Under the pieces are notes generated by a model. That model saw only the letters and a program-made list of their open reading frames with translations. It did not search any database and had not been told where the DNA came from. Shown in pieces: positions 48,203-56,491 of a DNA stretch of 64,000 nucleotides (positions are counted from its first letter, which is position 1; the number at the start of each line of letters is the position of its first letter). Position numbers and translations under genes: made by a program. The DNA lies in the NCBI RefSeq assembly GCF_002105195.1, contig NZ_MUHU01000011.1, forward strand, positions 124,001 through 188,000, written 5' to 3'. This stretch comes from Derxia lacustris. Its GTDB lineage: Bacteria > Pseudomonadota > Gammaproteobacteria > Burkholderiales > Burkholderiaceae_E.

Positions 48203-50459
48203 CGCTGCGCGACGGGCCGGGGTAGTAGCTGAGCGCGCCGCTGCCGCTCTGGTCGCCCGAGGTGATGAGGCCGACATATTTGCGGTCGAACAGGTTGCCG
48301 AGCGTGACCGAGGCGGTGAGCCGGCGGCCGTCGACCGTCCAGGCGCGCGCCAGCTGCACATCGGCGGTCCAGTACGCGCCGACCGGCTCGGTGTGCAGCG
48401 AATCGCCGTAGCGCATGCCGCTGGCCTGGAGCAGCGGCGACACCGACCAGCCCCCCCGCTCCCAGCGCCCGCCCAGACTGGCCAGCCAGCGCGGCGTGTC
48501 GGGCAGCTGCAAGTCCTGCACCGCCAGCGTGGCGCCGGTGGCGGTGACCAGATTGCGGTCGAACACTGCGCGATTAAGCGAGGCCGAGGCAAAGGCCGAG
48601 AAGGCGCCGGCCGGCGTCCAGGCGGCGGCCAGCTGGATGCCGTCGGCATGGCCTTCGCCGACGTTCTGGCTGTAGGCGAGGTTGACGCGCGGATCGCGGA
48701 AGGCGACCGACTTGTGGCTGAAGTTGCTGCGGTAGACGGCCGGCTCGATGCGCCAGTCGCCGTCGTGCCAGCGCAGGCCCAGGTCCCAGGCGGTCGCGGT
48801 TTCGGGCCGCACCGCATCCCACAGTTGCTGGGCCGTCACGCCGGCGGCGGCGAAGGCGGCGGCATTGGTCTGCGCCGTCTGCCAGGCATCGAAGGCCGGC
48901 GCGCCGGTGAGCTTGCCGACGCTGGCGCGCAATTGCAGCGCCGGATCGAGCGTGACCGCCAGCGCCGCGAACGGCAGCGTCTCGGACTGGCGGCGGCCGG
49001 TCACGCTGCGCGCGGCCAGCGGGCTGCCGGCCTGGGCAAAGGCGGTGGCGGCATCGGTATCGGCGAGGCCGGCGGTGTTGTAGGCGGCAAAGCCCGGCAG
49101 CCGCTCGCGCCACTGGCGCAGGCCGGCCGTCGCATCGAGCGGACCGAAGCTGCGCTCGGCCAGCGCATACACCGCGTCGAAGCGGTGATCGGCCGTGGCC
49201 TTGTTGAGCAGCGACCAGCTCGCGAAGCTCAGGCTGCCGTCGGCATTGGGGCGGTACATCTTCCAGGTGGTCGGCGGGCCCGGCGGCTCCAGCTGGCTGA
49301 GCCAGGCGCCGGCCTTGAGCGTGGTGCCGGCGAGCCGGGTGCTGGCATCGAAGGCGCCGCCGAAGCTGCGGTGGTCCATCTTCCATTCGCGCACCATGCC
49401 GTTGGCCTGGCCGTCGAAGGACGAGCCCTTTTCATGAAAGCTGAAGGCCTTGGCCGACAGCAGCGTGTCGGCATCCAGGCGCCAGTCGGCCTCCAGCAGC
49501 GCCAGGCTCGAATCGAAGGACTGGCGGTTGAATCCGTACCAGGTCTGGCGCTGCGCCGCGGTGGCCGACGGCGTGGCATCGAAGTCGTAGCCGCGATTGG
49601 CTGCCAGGTTCTGCGTCTGCGCCCAGGACAGCGCGCGGTAGGCGTTCTGCGACTGGCTGCCCGCCGCCACGGCAAAGCGCACATCCACCGGCCCGAGCCG
49701 CTGGCCGAGCGCCAGCTGCACATTGGTGCGGTCCGACGGCGACCGGCCGTTGCCGCGCCACTTGTCGGCCGACACATTCGACGCCGACACGAACAGCCGG
49801 CTGCCGGTCGACAGCTCGCCGCTGTCGAGCCGTGCCGCGACGCGCCGGAACTCATGGCTGCCGAAGGCCACCGAGGTGCGCGCGCCGGCCTGCGACTGCG
49901 GCCACAGCAGCCGGCTGTCGAGCGCGCCCGAGGTGGTGAACAGCGCGCCGCGATCCGACGCCACCGGGCCCTGCGCCAGCGTCACCTCGGCCAGATTCTC
50001 GGCATCGAACAGCCACAGATAGCCGGGGCCGGGATTGATCGCGCTGATGACCAGCCCGTCCACGCTGCCGTTGCCGCCGTGGCTCGCATTCAGGCCGCGC
50101 ACCCGCAGGCCCTTGTTGCCGCCCGTGATATTGGCTGCGCCATAAAGGTCGATGTCGCCGGCCTGCACCGAGGGCAGCGTGGCCACCATGCGATAGGGAT
50201 TGGCGCCGCCGGCCGGCCCGAAGGTCTCGATGGCGGCCGGCGTCACCGCATACACCGTGGCCGGCGTGCCGGTGTCCTCGCCCTGCGCCGGCTTGCGCGC
50301 GCTGCCGTCGACGACGACCGGCGGCAGCGCCACCGCCGCCTGCGCCAGCGCCGTGGCGGCCACGGCCGACAGCGTCGCGCCCAGGCCGATCGCGGCAATG
50401 CGCGCCGCCAGCCGGCGCGGAACGAAGTTCGGAGGGGAAAGGGATTTGTCTTGGGTCAT
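48174..50459 (-). CDS. TonB-dependent receptor of the molybdenum island
   Basis: 761 aa from the ATG at 50459; an upstream open frame of 193 codons is antisense to the binding-protein gene. Arg-rich signal ending in A-L-A-Q-A. Plug: P-P-V-V-V-D-G, Y-G-A-A-N-I-T-G-G-N-K-G-L-R-V-R-G, L-A-Q-G-P-V-A-S-D; barrel with G-N-L-F-D-R-K-Y-V-G and the end A-A-D-F with C-terminal Phe. A ModE-like dyad 27 bp upstream and divergence from a TupA-like gene suggest uptake of a molybdate or tungstate chelate. Substrate is inferred. Confidence 0.85.
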   Translation of the reverse strand: MTQDKSLSPPNFVPRRLAARIAAIGLGATLSAVAATALAQAAVALPPVVVDGSARKPAQGEDTGTPATVYAVTPAAIETFGPAGGANPYRMVATLPSVQAGDIDLYGAANITGGNKGLRVRGLNASHGGNGSVDGLVISAINPGPGYLWLFDAENLAEVTLAQGPVASDRGALFTTSGALDSRLLWPQSQAGARTSVAFGSHEFRRVAARLDSGELSTGSRLFVSASNVSADKWRGNGRSPSDRTNVQLALGQRLGPVDVRFAVAAGSQSQNAYRALSWAQTQNLAANRGYDFDATPSATAAQRQTWYGFNRQSFDSSLALLEADWRLDADTLLSAKAFSFHEKGSSFDGQANGMVREWKMDHRSFGGAFDASTRLAGTTLKAGAWLSQLEPPGPPTTWKMYRPNADGSLSFASWSLLNKATADHRFDAVYALAERSFGPLDATAGLRQWRERLPGFAAYNTAGLADTDAATAFAQAGSPLAARSVTGRRQSETLPFAALAVTLDPALQLRASVGKLTGAPAFDAWQTAQTNAAAFAAAGVTAQQLWDAVRPETATAWDLGLRWHDGDWRIEPAVYRSNFSHKSVAFRDPRVNLAYSQNVGEGHADGIQLAAAWTPAGAFSAFASASLNRAVFDRNLVTATGATLAVQDLQLPDTPRWLASLGGRWERGGWSVSPLLQASGMRYGDSLHTEPVGAYWTADVQLARAWTVDGRRLTASVTLGNLFDRKYVGLITSGDQSGSGALSYYPGPSRSVIGKLAADF

Positions 50460-50485
50460 GGGAGGCGCCGGCCGAACCGGTGTTA

Positions 50486-50509
50486 CGTTATGTAGCTTCA
50501 GATACGTCG
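50486..50509. promoter_or_regulatory. ModE-like box, divergent receptor/TupA-like promoter
   Basis: CGTTATGT-N8-ATACGTCG, 24 bp from CG to CG, the spacing of the Escherichia coli modA operator. It lies 27 bp from the receptor start and 45 bp from the TupA-like start, able to control both. Confidence 0.6.
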
Positions 50510-50553
50510 CAATGCAGTGTCTGTGCCATCCCTCGTCTGCCGGAATCCGATCC

Positions 50554-51414
50554 ATGCCCCACGTCCTCACCGATGCACTGCGCCGCCGCTGGCTTGCCGG
50601 CGCCCTCGGCCTGGCCGGCGCCGCTGCCGCGCGCGCCGCCGATCCGCTGTCCGTCGCCGCGCCGGCATTGCCGGTGGCGGTGGTCGGCGGGCTCAATCTG
50701 GCCAATCTGTGGCCGCCGCTCGCCGAGGCCGCCAGCCGCGCCACCGGCGTCGCGACGCGGCTGGTGACCAGCGCGCCCAAGGACGGCGTGATCCCGGCCT
50801 TCGAGCGCGGCGAGGCGGCACTGCTGCTGATCCACGGCGGCGATGAAGCCTTTGGTCTGGCCGGGCGCGGACTGGCGCTGCCGCCGCGCACCTGGGCCAT
50901 GAACGAGCATGTGATCGCCGGCCCGGCCGACGATCCGGCCGGCGTGGCCGGTGCGCGCAACGGCGCCGAGGCGCTGGCGCGCATCAAGGCCGCCGATGCG
51001 CCGATGCTGCTGTTTCGCGACCCGGGCGGCTTTGCCATCGTGCAGGCGCTGTGGCGCGCCGCCGGGCTGCGGCCGGGTCCGCGCCAGCAGCTCTATGACG
51101 ATGCCGAGCAGCCGCAGCAGGTGCTGATCTCGGCCGCGCGTCAGCAGGCCTATGTGCTGGTCGGGCGGATTCCGGTGCTGTTCGGCCGCATGCCCAACAG
51201 CGGCGCGCTCAGGATCCTGTTGCAGGGCGATCCGACGATGCGCCGGGTGTATGTGGCCGCCGAGCCGGGCCCGGCGCATCCGGCCGATGCGGCGCAGCGC
51301 GGCGCCGCCCGCGCGATCGCTGACTGGCTGGTCTCGGCCGACGGTCAGGCCGCGATCGCCGCCCTGCCGGTACGCGACGGGCTGCCGCTGCTCTACCCGC
51401 TGCCGCGCGGCTGA
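50554..51414 (+). CDS. TupA/ModA-like periplasmic oxyanion-binding protein
   Basis: 286 aa. Signal peptide with R-R-R-W and A-A-A-R-A. The mature protein follows the TupA pattern: P-A-F-E-R-G-E-A-A-L-L-L-I-H-G-G-D-E, a M-N-E-H-V-I-A-G-P-A-D-D-P-A-G-V segment, A-L-A-R-I-K-A, then L-F-R-D-P-G-G where TupA has S-R-G-D-x-S-G, and L-W-R-A-A-G-L. It probably binds molybdate or tungstate. No TupB or TupC permease genes are next to it, so it is an orphan here. Confidence 0.75.
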   Translation: MPHVLTDALRRRWLAGALGLAGAAAARAADPLSVAAPALPVAVVGGLNLANLWPPLAEAASRATGVATRLVTSAPKDGVIPAFERGEAALLLIHGGDEAFGLAGRGLALPPRTWAMNEHVIAGPADDPAGVAGARNGAEALARIKAADAPMLLFRDPGGFAIVQALWRAAGLRPGPRQQLYDDAEQPQQVLISAARQQAYVLVGRIPVLFGRMPNSGALRILLQGDPTMRRVYVAAEPGPAHPADAAQRGAARAIADWLVSADGQAAIAALPVRDGLPLLYPLPRG

Positions 51415-51448
51415 GGCGCCGCCGCGCGCCCGGCGCAGACCGGCGCAC

Positions 51449-51487
51449 AAAAAAAGAGGCCCGTGCCGCTGCCAACGGACACGGGCC
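51449..51487 (-). terminator. Intrinsic terminator facing left
   Basis: Read leftward, GGCCCGTG...CACGGGCC (51487-51458) with an extra inner CCG/CGG pairing is followed by seven T. No T run exists on the plus strand, so it ends a leftward transcript, yet no leftward gene lies to its right. Confidence 0.75.
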
Positions 51488-51690
51488 GCCATGAACGCGC
51501 GGCCGCCATGGAGGCCGCGCACCGGCAATGGACCAGGACCGGATCGCCAGAAGACGCAAGGATTCAGGGGGATGCCGTAAGGCGGAATCCTTTTGCCCCA
51601 CCCCACAGACCAAGCCCGGACTGTGCGGCGACCCGGTCACAGCCCAGGAGCGCAAGTCGACAACGATTGCCGTTCGGCCGACGCCTTGTC
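51449..51690 (-). ncRNA. Candidate structured RNA in the molybdenum island
   Basis: About 240 nt, leftward. In transcript order: a 12-bp stem (51638-51627 with 51548-51537, containing a G-U pair only on this strand) encloses hairpin CACAGTCC/GGTCTGTG (51625-51604) and stem AAGGATTC/GAATCCTT (51592-51558) with an inner GCC/GGC. Then hairpin GCGCGGCC/GGCCGCGC (51520-51497) and the terminator at 51487-51449. GGGGTGGGG could pair with CCCCC in the second arm. A ModE-like dyad lies at its 5' side (51690-51713). It matches no RNA family I know. Confidence 0.45.
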
Positions 51691-51713
51691 GCAATCGCTA
51701 TCGATATATAGCG
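51690..51713. promoter_or_regulatory. ModE-like box near the candidate RNA
   Basis: CGCAATCG-N8-ATATAGCG, 24 bp. It contains the inner palindrome CGCTAT-N6-ATAGCG. Located at the presumed 5' end of the leftward RNA and 319 bp before modE. Confidence 0.55.
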
Positions 51714-52031
51714 TAAAGCAGCAGCTGTGCCAGCCGGACCGGCTGGGCCGGTTCTGCGCCCACGCCGGCGCGCCGGGCTTGCGGGCGTCTGCGCCGCCGT
51801 GGCGTTGCAGTATTGGCGCGCCGTTCCTGGCAGCGCTCGCGCGCAGCCATGCAAGGCCCGGCCGTGCGTCACGTTCCCGACAGATTGTCGGTTTCGTAAT
51901 GTTTATGACGATATAGCGAAGTGCGGATCGGAAGCGCGCCGCGCAATGGCATTTGCCCACACGCGGCGCTGGGCTATCGTTGCCGGATTCACCCGTCCGC
52001 CGGACGGGTCGCACTCCAACCACACAACGCC
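51714..52031. other. modE upstream region
   Basis: About 320 bp without a gene. The second ModE-like box (51895-51918) is in it. GC hairpins such as CCAGCCGG/CCGGCTGG near 51731 are visible. The modE promoter must lie here. Confidence 0.4.
51895..51918 (+). promoter_or_regulatory. ModE-like box before modE
   Basis: CGTAATGT-N8-ATATAGCG, 24 bp, the best symmetric site of the island. It lies 114 bp before the modE start, consistent with autoregulation. Confidence 0.65.
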
Positions 52032-52859
52032 ATGCCTTCACGTCGTCCGCTGCGTCACAAGCCGTCGGCCAAGCTCGCTGTCGATACCGAGTTCGGCGCC
52101 TTTCTTGGCGATACCCGCATCAAGCTGCTCGAAGCCATCGACCGCTACGGTTCCATCACCCAGGCCGCGCGCGCGGTGCCGCTGTCGTACAAGGCCGCCT
52201 GGGATGCGGTCGATGCGATGAACAACCTGGCCGAGCAGCCACTGGTGCAGCGCTCGGTCGGCGGGCGGCATGGCGGCGGCACGCTGCTGACCGATTACGG
52301 CCGGCGTCTGGTCAACGTGTATCGCGCAATGGAAGACGAGTACCAGATCGCGCTCGACCACCTGTGGCAGCGCATCGCGGATACCGGCGGCGGCGAGGTG
52401 GCCGACTTCAAGATGATGCTCAGGCGCATGTCGCTGCGGTCGAGCGCGCGCAACCAGTTCGTGGGCACGGTGAGCGGGCTGCGCGAGGGCGAGGTGAGCT
52501 TCGAGGTGAAGCTGCGGCTCGATGCCGACAACGAGCTGGCCGCGATCATCACGCGCGAGGCGGCCGAGACGCTGGGGCTGGCGATCGGCGTGGAAATGAT
52601 TGCGCTGGTCAATGCCAACAGCGTGCTGGTCGTCACCGATCAGGACCTGAAGATGACCGCGCGCAACCAGCTCTGGGGCGAGGTTGCGCACATCCACAAG
52701 GGGCTGGTCGATTGCGAAGTGACGCTGGCGCTGAGCGCCGGCCGCAGCGTGACCGCCGTGGTGACCGAGGAAAGCCTCAAGGCGCTCGCGCTCGACATCG
52801 GCAGCCGCGCCTGCGCGGTGTTCAAGGCGCCGAGCGTGTTGCTGATCCGCGTGGGTTGA
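52032..52859 (+). CDS. modE: Molybdate-responsive regulator ModE
   Basis: 275 aa from the ATG at 52032. N-terminal LysR-like winged helix (F-L-G-D-T-R-I-K-L-L-E-A-I, G-S-I-T-Q-A-A-R-A-V-P-L-S-Y-K-A-A-W). C-terminal two Mop domains start S-A-R-N-Q-F-V-G-T-V near 142 and T-A-R-N-Q-L-W-G-E-V near 210 and bind molybdate. The ModE-molybdate complex binds DNA and commonly represses uptake genes and activates molybdoenzymes. Its boxes recur throughout this island. Confidence 0.96.
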   Translation: MPSRRPLRHKPSAKLAVDTEFGAFLGDTRIKLLEAIDRYGSITQAARAVPLSYKAAWDAVDAMNNLAEQPLVQRSVGGRHGGGTLLTDYGRRLVNVYRAMEDEYQIALDHLWQRIADTGGGEVADFKMMLRRMSLRSSARNQFVGTVSGLREGEVSFEVKLRLDADNELAAIITREAAETLGLAIGVEMIALVNANSVLVVTDQDLKMTARNQLWGEVAHIHKGLVDCEVTLALSAGRSVTAVVTEESLKALALDIGSRACAVFKAPSVLLIRVG

Positions 52860-52869
52860 GCTTTAAGGC

Positions 52870-54264
52870 TCAGAGCGAGCGCAGAAAGGCCAGCAGTTCG
52901 GCCCTGCCGGCGGCGCCCAGCCGCTCGTAGCGCAGGCGGGCCGCGCGCGCCTCGCCGTCATGCCAGAGGATGGCTTCCTCCAGCGAACGCGCCCGGCCGT
53001 CGTGCAGATAGCGCGCCGGCGCATCGATGACGTCGGCCAGCCCGATGCCCCAGAGCGGCGGCGTGCGCCAGTCGCGCGGGCCGGCGCGGTAGTCGGGCCG
53101 GCCGTCGGCCAGGCCGGCGCCCAGGTCGTGCAGCAGCAGATCGGTATAGGGCGCGATGGTCGCGGGCGCGGCCGGCGCGGCGATGCCGAGCCGCAGCGCG
53201 AAGGCGGCCGCATCGACCGGCAGCGTGGCGCGATGGCAGGCCGCGCAGCCGGCGGCGGCAAACCTCAGCTCGCCGCGCCTCACCTCGGGCGCATCCTGGT
53301 CGCGGCGCGGCGGCGCGCCGAGCAGCGCCAGATAGCGCGCGAGATCGTCGAGCTCGGTGTCGGTCAGCTCGGGCGCGCCGGCCGTGGGCGCGGCGCGGCA
53401 GGCGGTCTGGGCCGGCATGCAGTTCTGCGCCGGAAACTCGTGCGAGCTGATGCCGAGGTCGCCGATCATCGCCGCCGCAATCTGCTGGCGCAGGTCGGGC
53501 GCATTGGCCTTCCAGCCGAAGCGGCCGATCACCGTCCGCCCCTGCGCAACCGACCACACGACGTTGACGCGGCCACGCACGCCGTCGTCGCGCGGCTGGC
53601 TTGCAAGCCTTTGCAGATCGGCCGCCGGCACCGCGTCGAGCAGGCCGAGCCCGAGCACCGGCGAGCCGATGCGCGCCGACGTGAGCACCGCGCCGAACGG
53701 GCCGTAGCCGGGCTCGGTCAGGCGGATGCGCGGACGCCGCAGCTCGACCGTGCTGCCGTCGGCCAGCCGATGCGGCTGCGCCAGCCAGTCGATGGCGGCC
53801 CGGCCTTCGGGCGCGACGCCGGGCACGCCTTCCTCGTTGAGCTGGTCGCCGTAGCGCGGATGCGGACGCGGCGCGCCGTGCTCGCCGCTGCCCGGCAGCG
53901 ACAGCCGGACGAGCATCGCGCGCAGGCGCTGGTCGGGCCGCTCGGGCGGCCGGCCGCGGCCGTTGCCGGCATGGCAGGCCACGCAGGAGATGCGGTTGTA
54001 GAGCGGGCCGAGGCCGCTCGCGCGGTCGTCGGACGGCGCGATGACCCAGTTCTGCCGGAACAGCGCGCGCCCGCGCAGAAAGGCGGCGCGGCCGTCGTCG
54101 TCGAGGCCGAGCGGCGGCCGCGCGAGTCGTTCAGCGTCGGCGGCAGTGGGCTCGGCCGAGACGGGCGGCGCGAGCAGCAGCGCCAGCAGCATCAGCCCGG
54201 CAGCCAGCCAGGGCCCCGCCGCGCGCTCAAGCACGCCACGCTCAAGCAACCCACGCTCAAGCAC
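52870..54264 (-). CDS. Di-heme cytochrome c peroxidase-like protein (di-heme oxidoreductase family)
   Basis: 464 aa if the GTG at 54264 is used. TTG 54249 and GTG 54234 are equally shaped starts in a 15-bp triplicate; the last gives the neatest signal peptide (W-L-A-A-G-L-M-L-L-A-L-L-L-A, cleavage after V-S-A). Two heme c sites: C-V-A-C-H near 95 and C-A-A-C-H near 345. Matches DUF1111 di-heme oxidoreductases of the periplasm. It follows the binding-protein gene, overlapping by 8 bp or 8-23 bp apart, so it is probably cotranscribed and under ModE influence. Confidence 0.85.
   Translation of the reverse strand: MLERGLLERGVLERAAGPWLAAGLMLLALLLAPPVSAEPTAADAERLARPPLGLDDDGRAAFLRGRALFRQNWVIAPSDDRASGLGPLYNRISCVACHAGNGRGRPPERPDQRLRAMLVRLSLPGSGEHGAPRPHPRYGDQLNEEGVPGVAPEGRAAIDWLAQPHRLADGSTVELRRPRIRLTEPGYGPFGAVLTSARIGSPVLGLGLLDAVPAADLQRLASQPRDDGVRGRVNVVWSVAQGRTVIGRFGWKANAPDLRQQIAAAMIGDLGISSHEFPAQNCMPAQTACRAAPTAGAPELTDTELDDLARYLALLGAPPRRDQDAPEVRRGELRFAAAGCAACHRATLPVDAAAFALRLGIAAPAAPATIAPYTDLLLHDLGAGLADGRPDYRAGPRDWRTPPLWGIGLADVIDAPARYLHDGRARSLEEAILWHDGEARAARLRYERLGAAGRAELLAFLRSL
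54224..54263. repeat. Three 15-bp tandem repeats at the di-heme gene start
   Basis: CGCTCAAGCA occurs at 54224, 54239 and 54254, period 15 bp, giving the repeated L-E-R-G/A codons. Each copy provides a start codon (GTG, TTG, GTG). Copy-number change would move the start relative to the upstream stop at 54257. Confidence 0.7.
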
Positions 54265-55615
54265 CGACCGCCTCCAGCGCCCGCGCCGCCTGGGCCCGCC
54301 CGGCCGCCGCCGCCGCGCGCCAGCCGTCGGTCACCGCCTGCGGCCCGCGCGTGTCGCCGCCCTCGATCTGCTCGAAGGCGCGGCGCAGCCCCGGCTCGGC
54401 CGACGCCGCCGCATCGAGCGGCACCGCCGTCAGCGCCGCCCGCGCCGCCGCCGCATCGCGCCCGGCGCGCTCGGCCGCATGCACGCGCGCCCACAGCGCC
54501 ACCAGCGCCGCGTGATCCTCGATCAGCCAGTGCTGGAACAGCGCCGCGATCAGCCCGAGGCGCGGCCGGCCGGCGTCGTTGTCGTAATCCATGCCGCCGG
54601 CCGCCGCCGCCGCGAACGGATCGAAGCTGCCGGCCGCCGCAGCGCGATACACCTCGGGCCGCACCGGCAGCTTGCGGATCGCCGGCGTGGCGAGCAGCGA
54701 CTGGCCCTCGGCCGACAGCACATAGCGCACAAAGGCCTCGGCCGCCGCCGCATCGGTCGCGCCGGCGGTGATGGCGATGGCGCCCGGATTGATGCCGTTG
54801 TGCAGCGGATAGCCAAAGCCGATGCCGGCACCGCGCGCCACCGCCGACGCGGCAAAGAAATCGATGGTCAGCCCCAGCGCCGCCCGCCCCTCGCCGACCT
54901 CGTCGGTGATGAAGGTCGCGCCGCGATCCACCAGCCGCGCATTGCCGGCGATCTCGCTCCACAGCGCCCAGCCGCGCTCCCAGCCCCAGCCTTGCAGCAC
55001 CAGATCGACCATGACCGGCGCAAAGCCCACGCGCGCCGGAATCGGCAGCGCGATGCGGCCGGCCAGCGCCGGCGCGGTCAGGTCGGGCCAGTCGCGCGGC
55101 ATCGCCACGCCGAGCTGGCCGAGCAGCGCGTCGTTGCTGGCCCAGCCATAGCCGGCCACCTCGGTGGCGCGGTAGTAGCCGTCGGCATCGGCGATGCGGG
55201 TGCGGCCGATGCTGTCGGGCAGGCCGGCAGCGTCGATGCCGAGCCGGCGCAGCGCGCCGCGCTGCTTGAGCGCCGCATAGGTGCGCGGCGAGGCGCTCCA
55301 GTACACGTCCACGCCGTGCTGGCCGGGCTCGCTCAGATAGGGCAGCGCGTCATGCGGCATGCGCCAGATCCATTGCACATGCAGGCCGGGATTGGCGCGC
55401 TCGAAACCGGCCTCGAAGGCGGCCAGCACCTCGTCGGGATAGGCGGTGAGCACGCGCACCTGGCGCGTGGCGGCAAGCGCCGGGCGCAGCGCCGGCAGCG
55501 CGCAGGCCGAGGCCAGCGCCGCCGTCAGCACGCGCCGGCGTTTCGATATGGCCTTGCAGCTATCGCCGCTTGCGGCGACGGCGCCACGGTTGCAAATCTT
55601 CGGGTCGGGTTTCAT
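54257..55615 (-). CDS. Periplasmic solute-binding protein, family 1/iron-type
   Basis: 452 aa from the ATG at 55615, with GGAGG upstream. Signal region K-R-R-R-V-L-T-A-A-L-A-S...L-A-A-T. The mature part is a type II binding protein: V-R-V-L-T-A-Y-P-D-E-V, D-V-Y-W-S-A-S, L-P-I-P-A-R-V-G-F-A-P, G-I-G-F-G-Y-P-L-H-N-G-I-N-P-G, F-V-R-Y-V-L-S-A-E-G-Q. Iron(III)-type relatives bind metal or oxyanion complexes. It has no permease partner here. Divergent from the molbindin genes across a ModE-box gap. Confidence 0.82.
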   Translation of the reverse strand: MKPDPKICNRGAVAASGDSCKAISKRRRVLTAALASACALPALRPALAATRQVRVLTAYPDEVLAAFEAGFERANPGLHVQWIWRMPHDALPYLSEPGQHGVDVYWSASPRTYAALKQRGALRRLGIDAAGLPDSIGRTRIADADGYYRATEVAGYGWASNDALLGQLGVAMPRDWPDLTAPALAGRIALPIPARVGFAPVMVDLVLQGWGWERGWALWSEIAGNARLVDRGATFITDEVGEGRAALGLTIDFFAASAVARGAGIGFGYPLHNGINPGAIAITAGATDAAAAEAFVRYVLSAEGQSLLATPAIRKLPVRPEVYRAAAAGSFDPFAAAAAGGMDYDNDAGRPRLGLIAALFQHWLIEDHAALVALWARVHAAERAGRDAAAARAALTAVPLDAAASAEPGLRRAFEQIEGGDTRGPQAVTDGWRAAAAAGRAQAARALEAVGA

Positions 55616-56002
55616 CGCAAGTCCTCCATGACGCGGGCGCTGCAAGCGGCGCGCCATGCGGGCCGGTCCGGCGCCAGTCATCGTCATATAGCTGAGTTGC
55701 ATCAAGCGCCACCGCGGCCGGGAGTTCCGACCATCCAGCGCTGGCAACTCGCTCCGTGTCGGCGATTGTTCTGTTTGTGTATTTTGTAATACAGCGATGC
55801 GACGGAGCGACATCGCTGCGCGGCCGTGGCGGCGCGCCGGCGGCAGGCGCGGGCTGGCCGGTGCGGGCGCCGCCGCCGGTCCGGCCGTCCGGCTGCCGCT
55901 CGCCATTCCCTGGCGATACAACTAAGGTTGGCCGCGCCTGGCGCCGCCGCGGTCCGCAGCGGCGCCAGGCCTCTCCTCACACCACAAGAACAGGAAACCG
56001 CC
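55616..56002. promoter_or_regulatory. Divergent promoter region with ModE-like dyads
   Basis: 387 bp, no gene. GTTTGTGT-N8-ATACAGCG (55773-55796) has a ModE-like right arm and contains TGTATT-ttgt-AATACA. CGTCATAT at 55682 is an isolated left arm identical to that of the 58985 box. It serves the binding-protein (left) and molbindin (right) genes. Confidence 0.5.
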
Positions 56003-56428
56003 ATGGCCATCAGCGCACGCAATGTCTTCGAGGGCACGGTCACCGCGCTCACTCCCGGCGCCGTCAATGCCGAGCTCGTCATCGGCACCGCCGGCGGCGT
56101 CGGCATCGTCGCCACGGTCACGATGCAGAGCGTCGAGACGCTCGGGCTGGAACTCGGTCGCAAGGCGGTCGCCATCGTCAAGTCGCCGTCGGTCATCGTG
56201 GTGGCCGGCACGCCCGGCTATCGCTTCAGCGCGCGCAACCAGCTCGCCGGCACGGTCGCCGCCATCTCGGCCGGCGCGGTCAATTCCGAGGTCGGCATCG
56301 ATGTGGGCGGCGTGCTGGTGCAGGCGGTCATCACCAATCACGCGATCGCCGAGCTTGGCCTGTCGATCGGCGCGCCGGCGACGGCGATCTTCAAGGCCGG
56401 CAGCGTCATCGTCGGCGTCGCGGTCTGA
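56003..56428 (+). CDS. Molbindin with two Mop domains, copy 1
   Basis: 141 aa with two Mop units, each opening S-A-R-N-V/Q-x-x-G-T-V and carrying G-A-V-N-x-E, then V-I-V-V or V-I-V-G-V. Mop proteins assemble into rings that hold molybdate or tungstate in the cytoplasm as store or buffer. Weak AGGAAA ribosome site. Followed 63 bp on by a close copy. Confidence 0.95.
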   Translation: MAISARNVFEGTVTALTPGAVNAELVIGTAGGVGIVATVTMQSVETLGLELGRKAVAIVKSPSVIVVAGTPGYRFSARNQLAGTVAAISAGAVNSEVGIDVGGVLVQAVITNHAIAELGLSIGAPATAIFKAGSVIVGVAV

Positions 56429-56491
56429 GTCATCCTTGCAAGCCTCCGGCGCGGCAGCGACCGCGCCCCTTCCCTCGCCAGAAAGCAGCTC

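Noticed and set aside
51616-51638. RNase P-like AGTCCGGGCT motif in the candidate RNA
   Set aside because: The 240-nt length and remaining helices do not fit RNase P, and the GAGGAAA part is missing.
55682-55705. Further ModE box starting CGTCATAT
   Set aside because: Only the left arm fits; the right arm TGCATCAA does not, so I did not list it as a full box.
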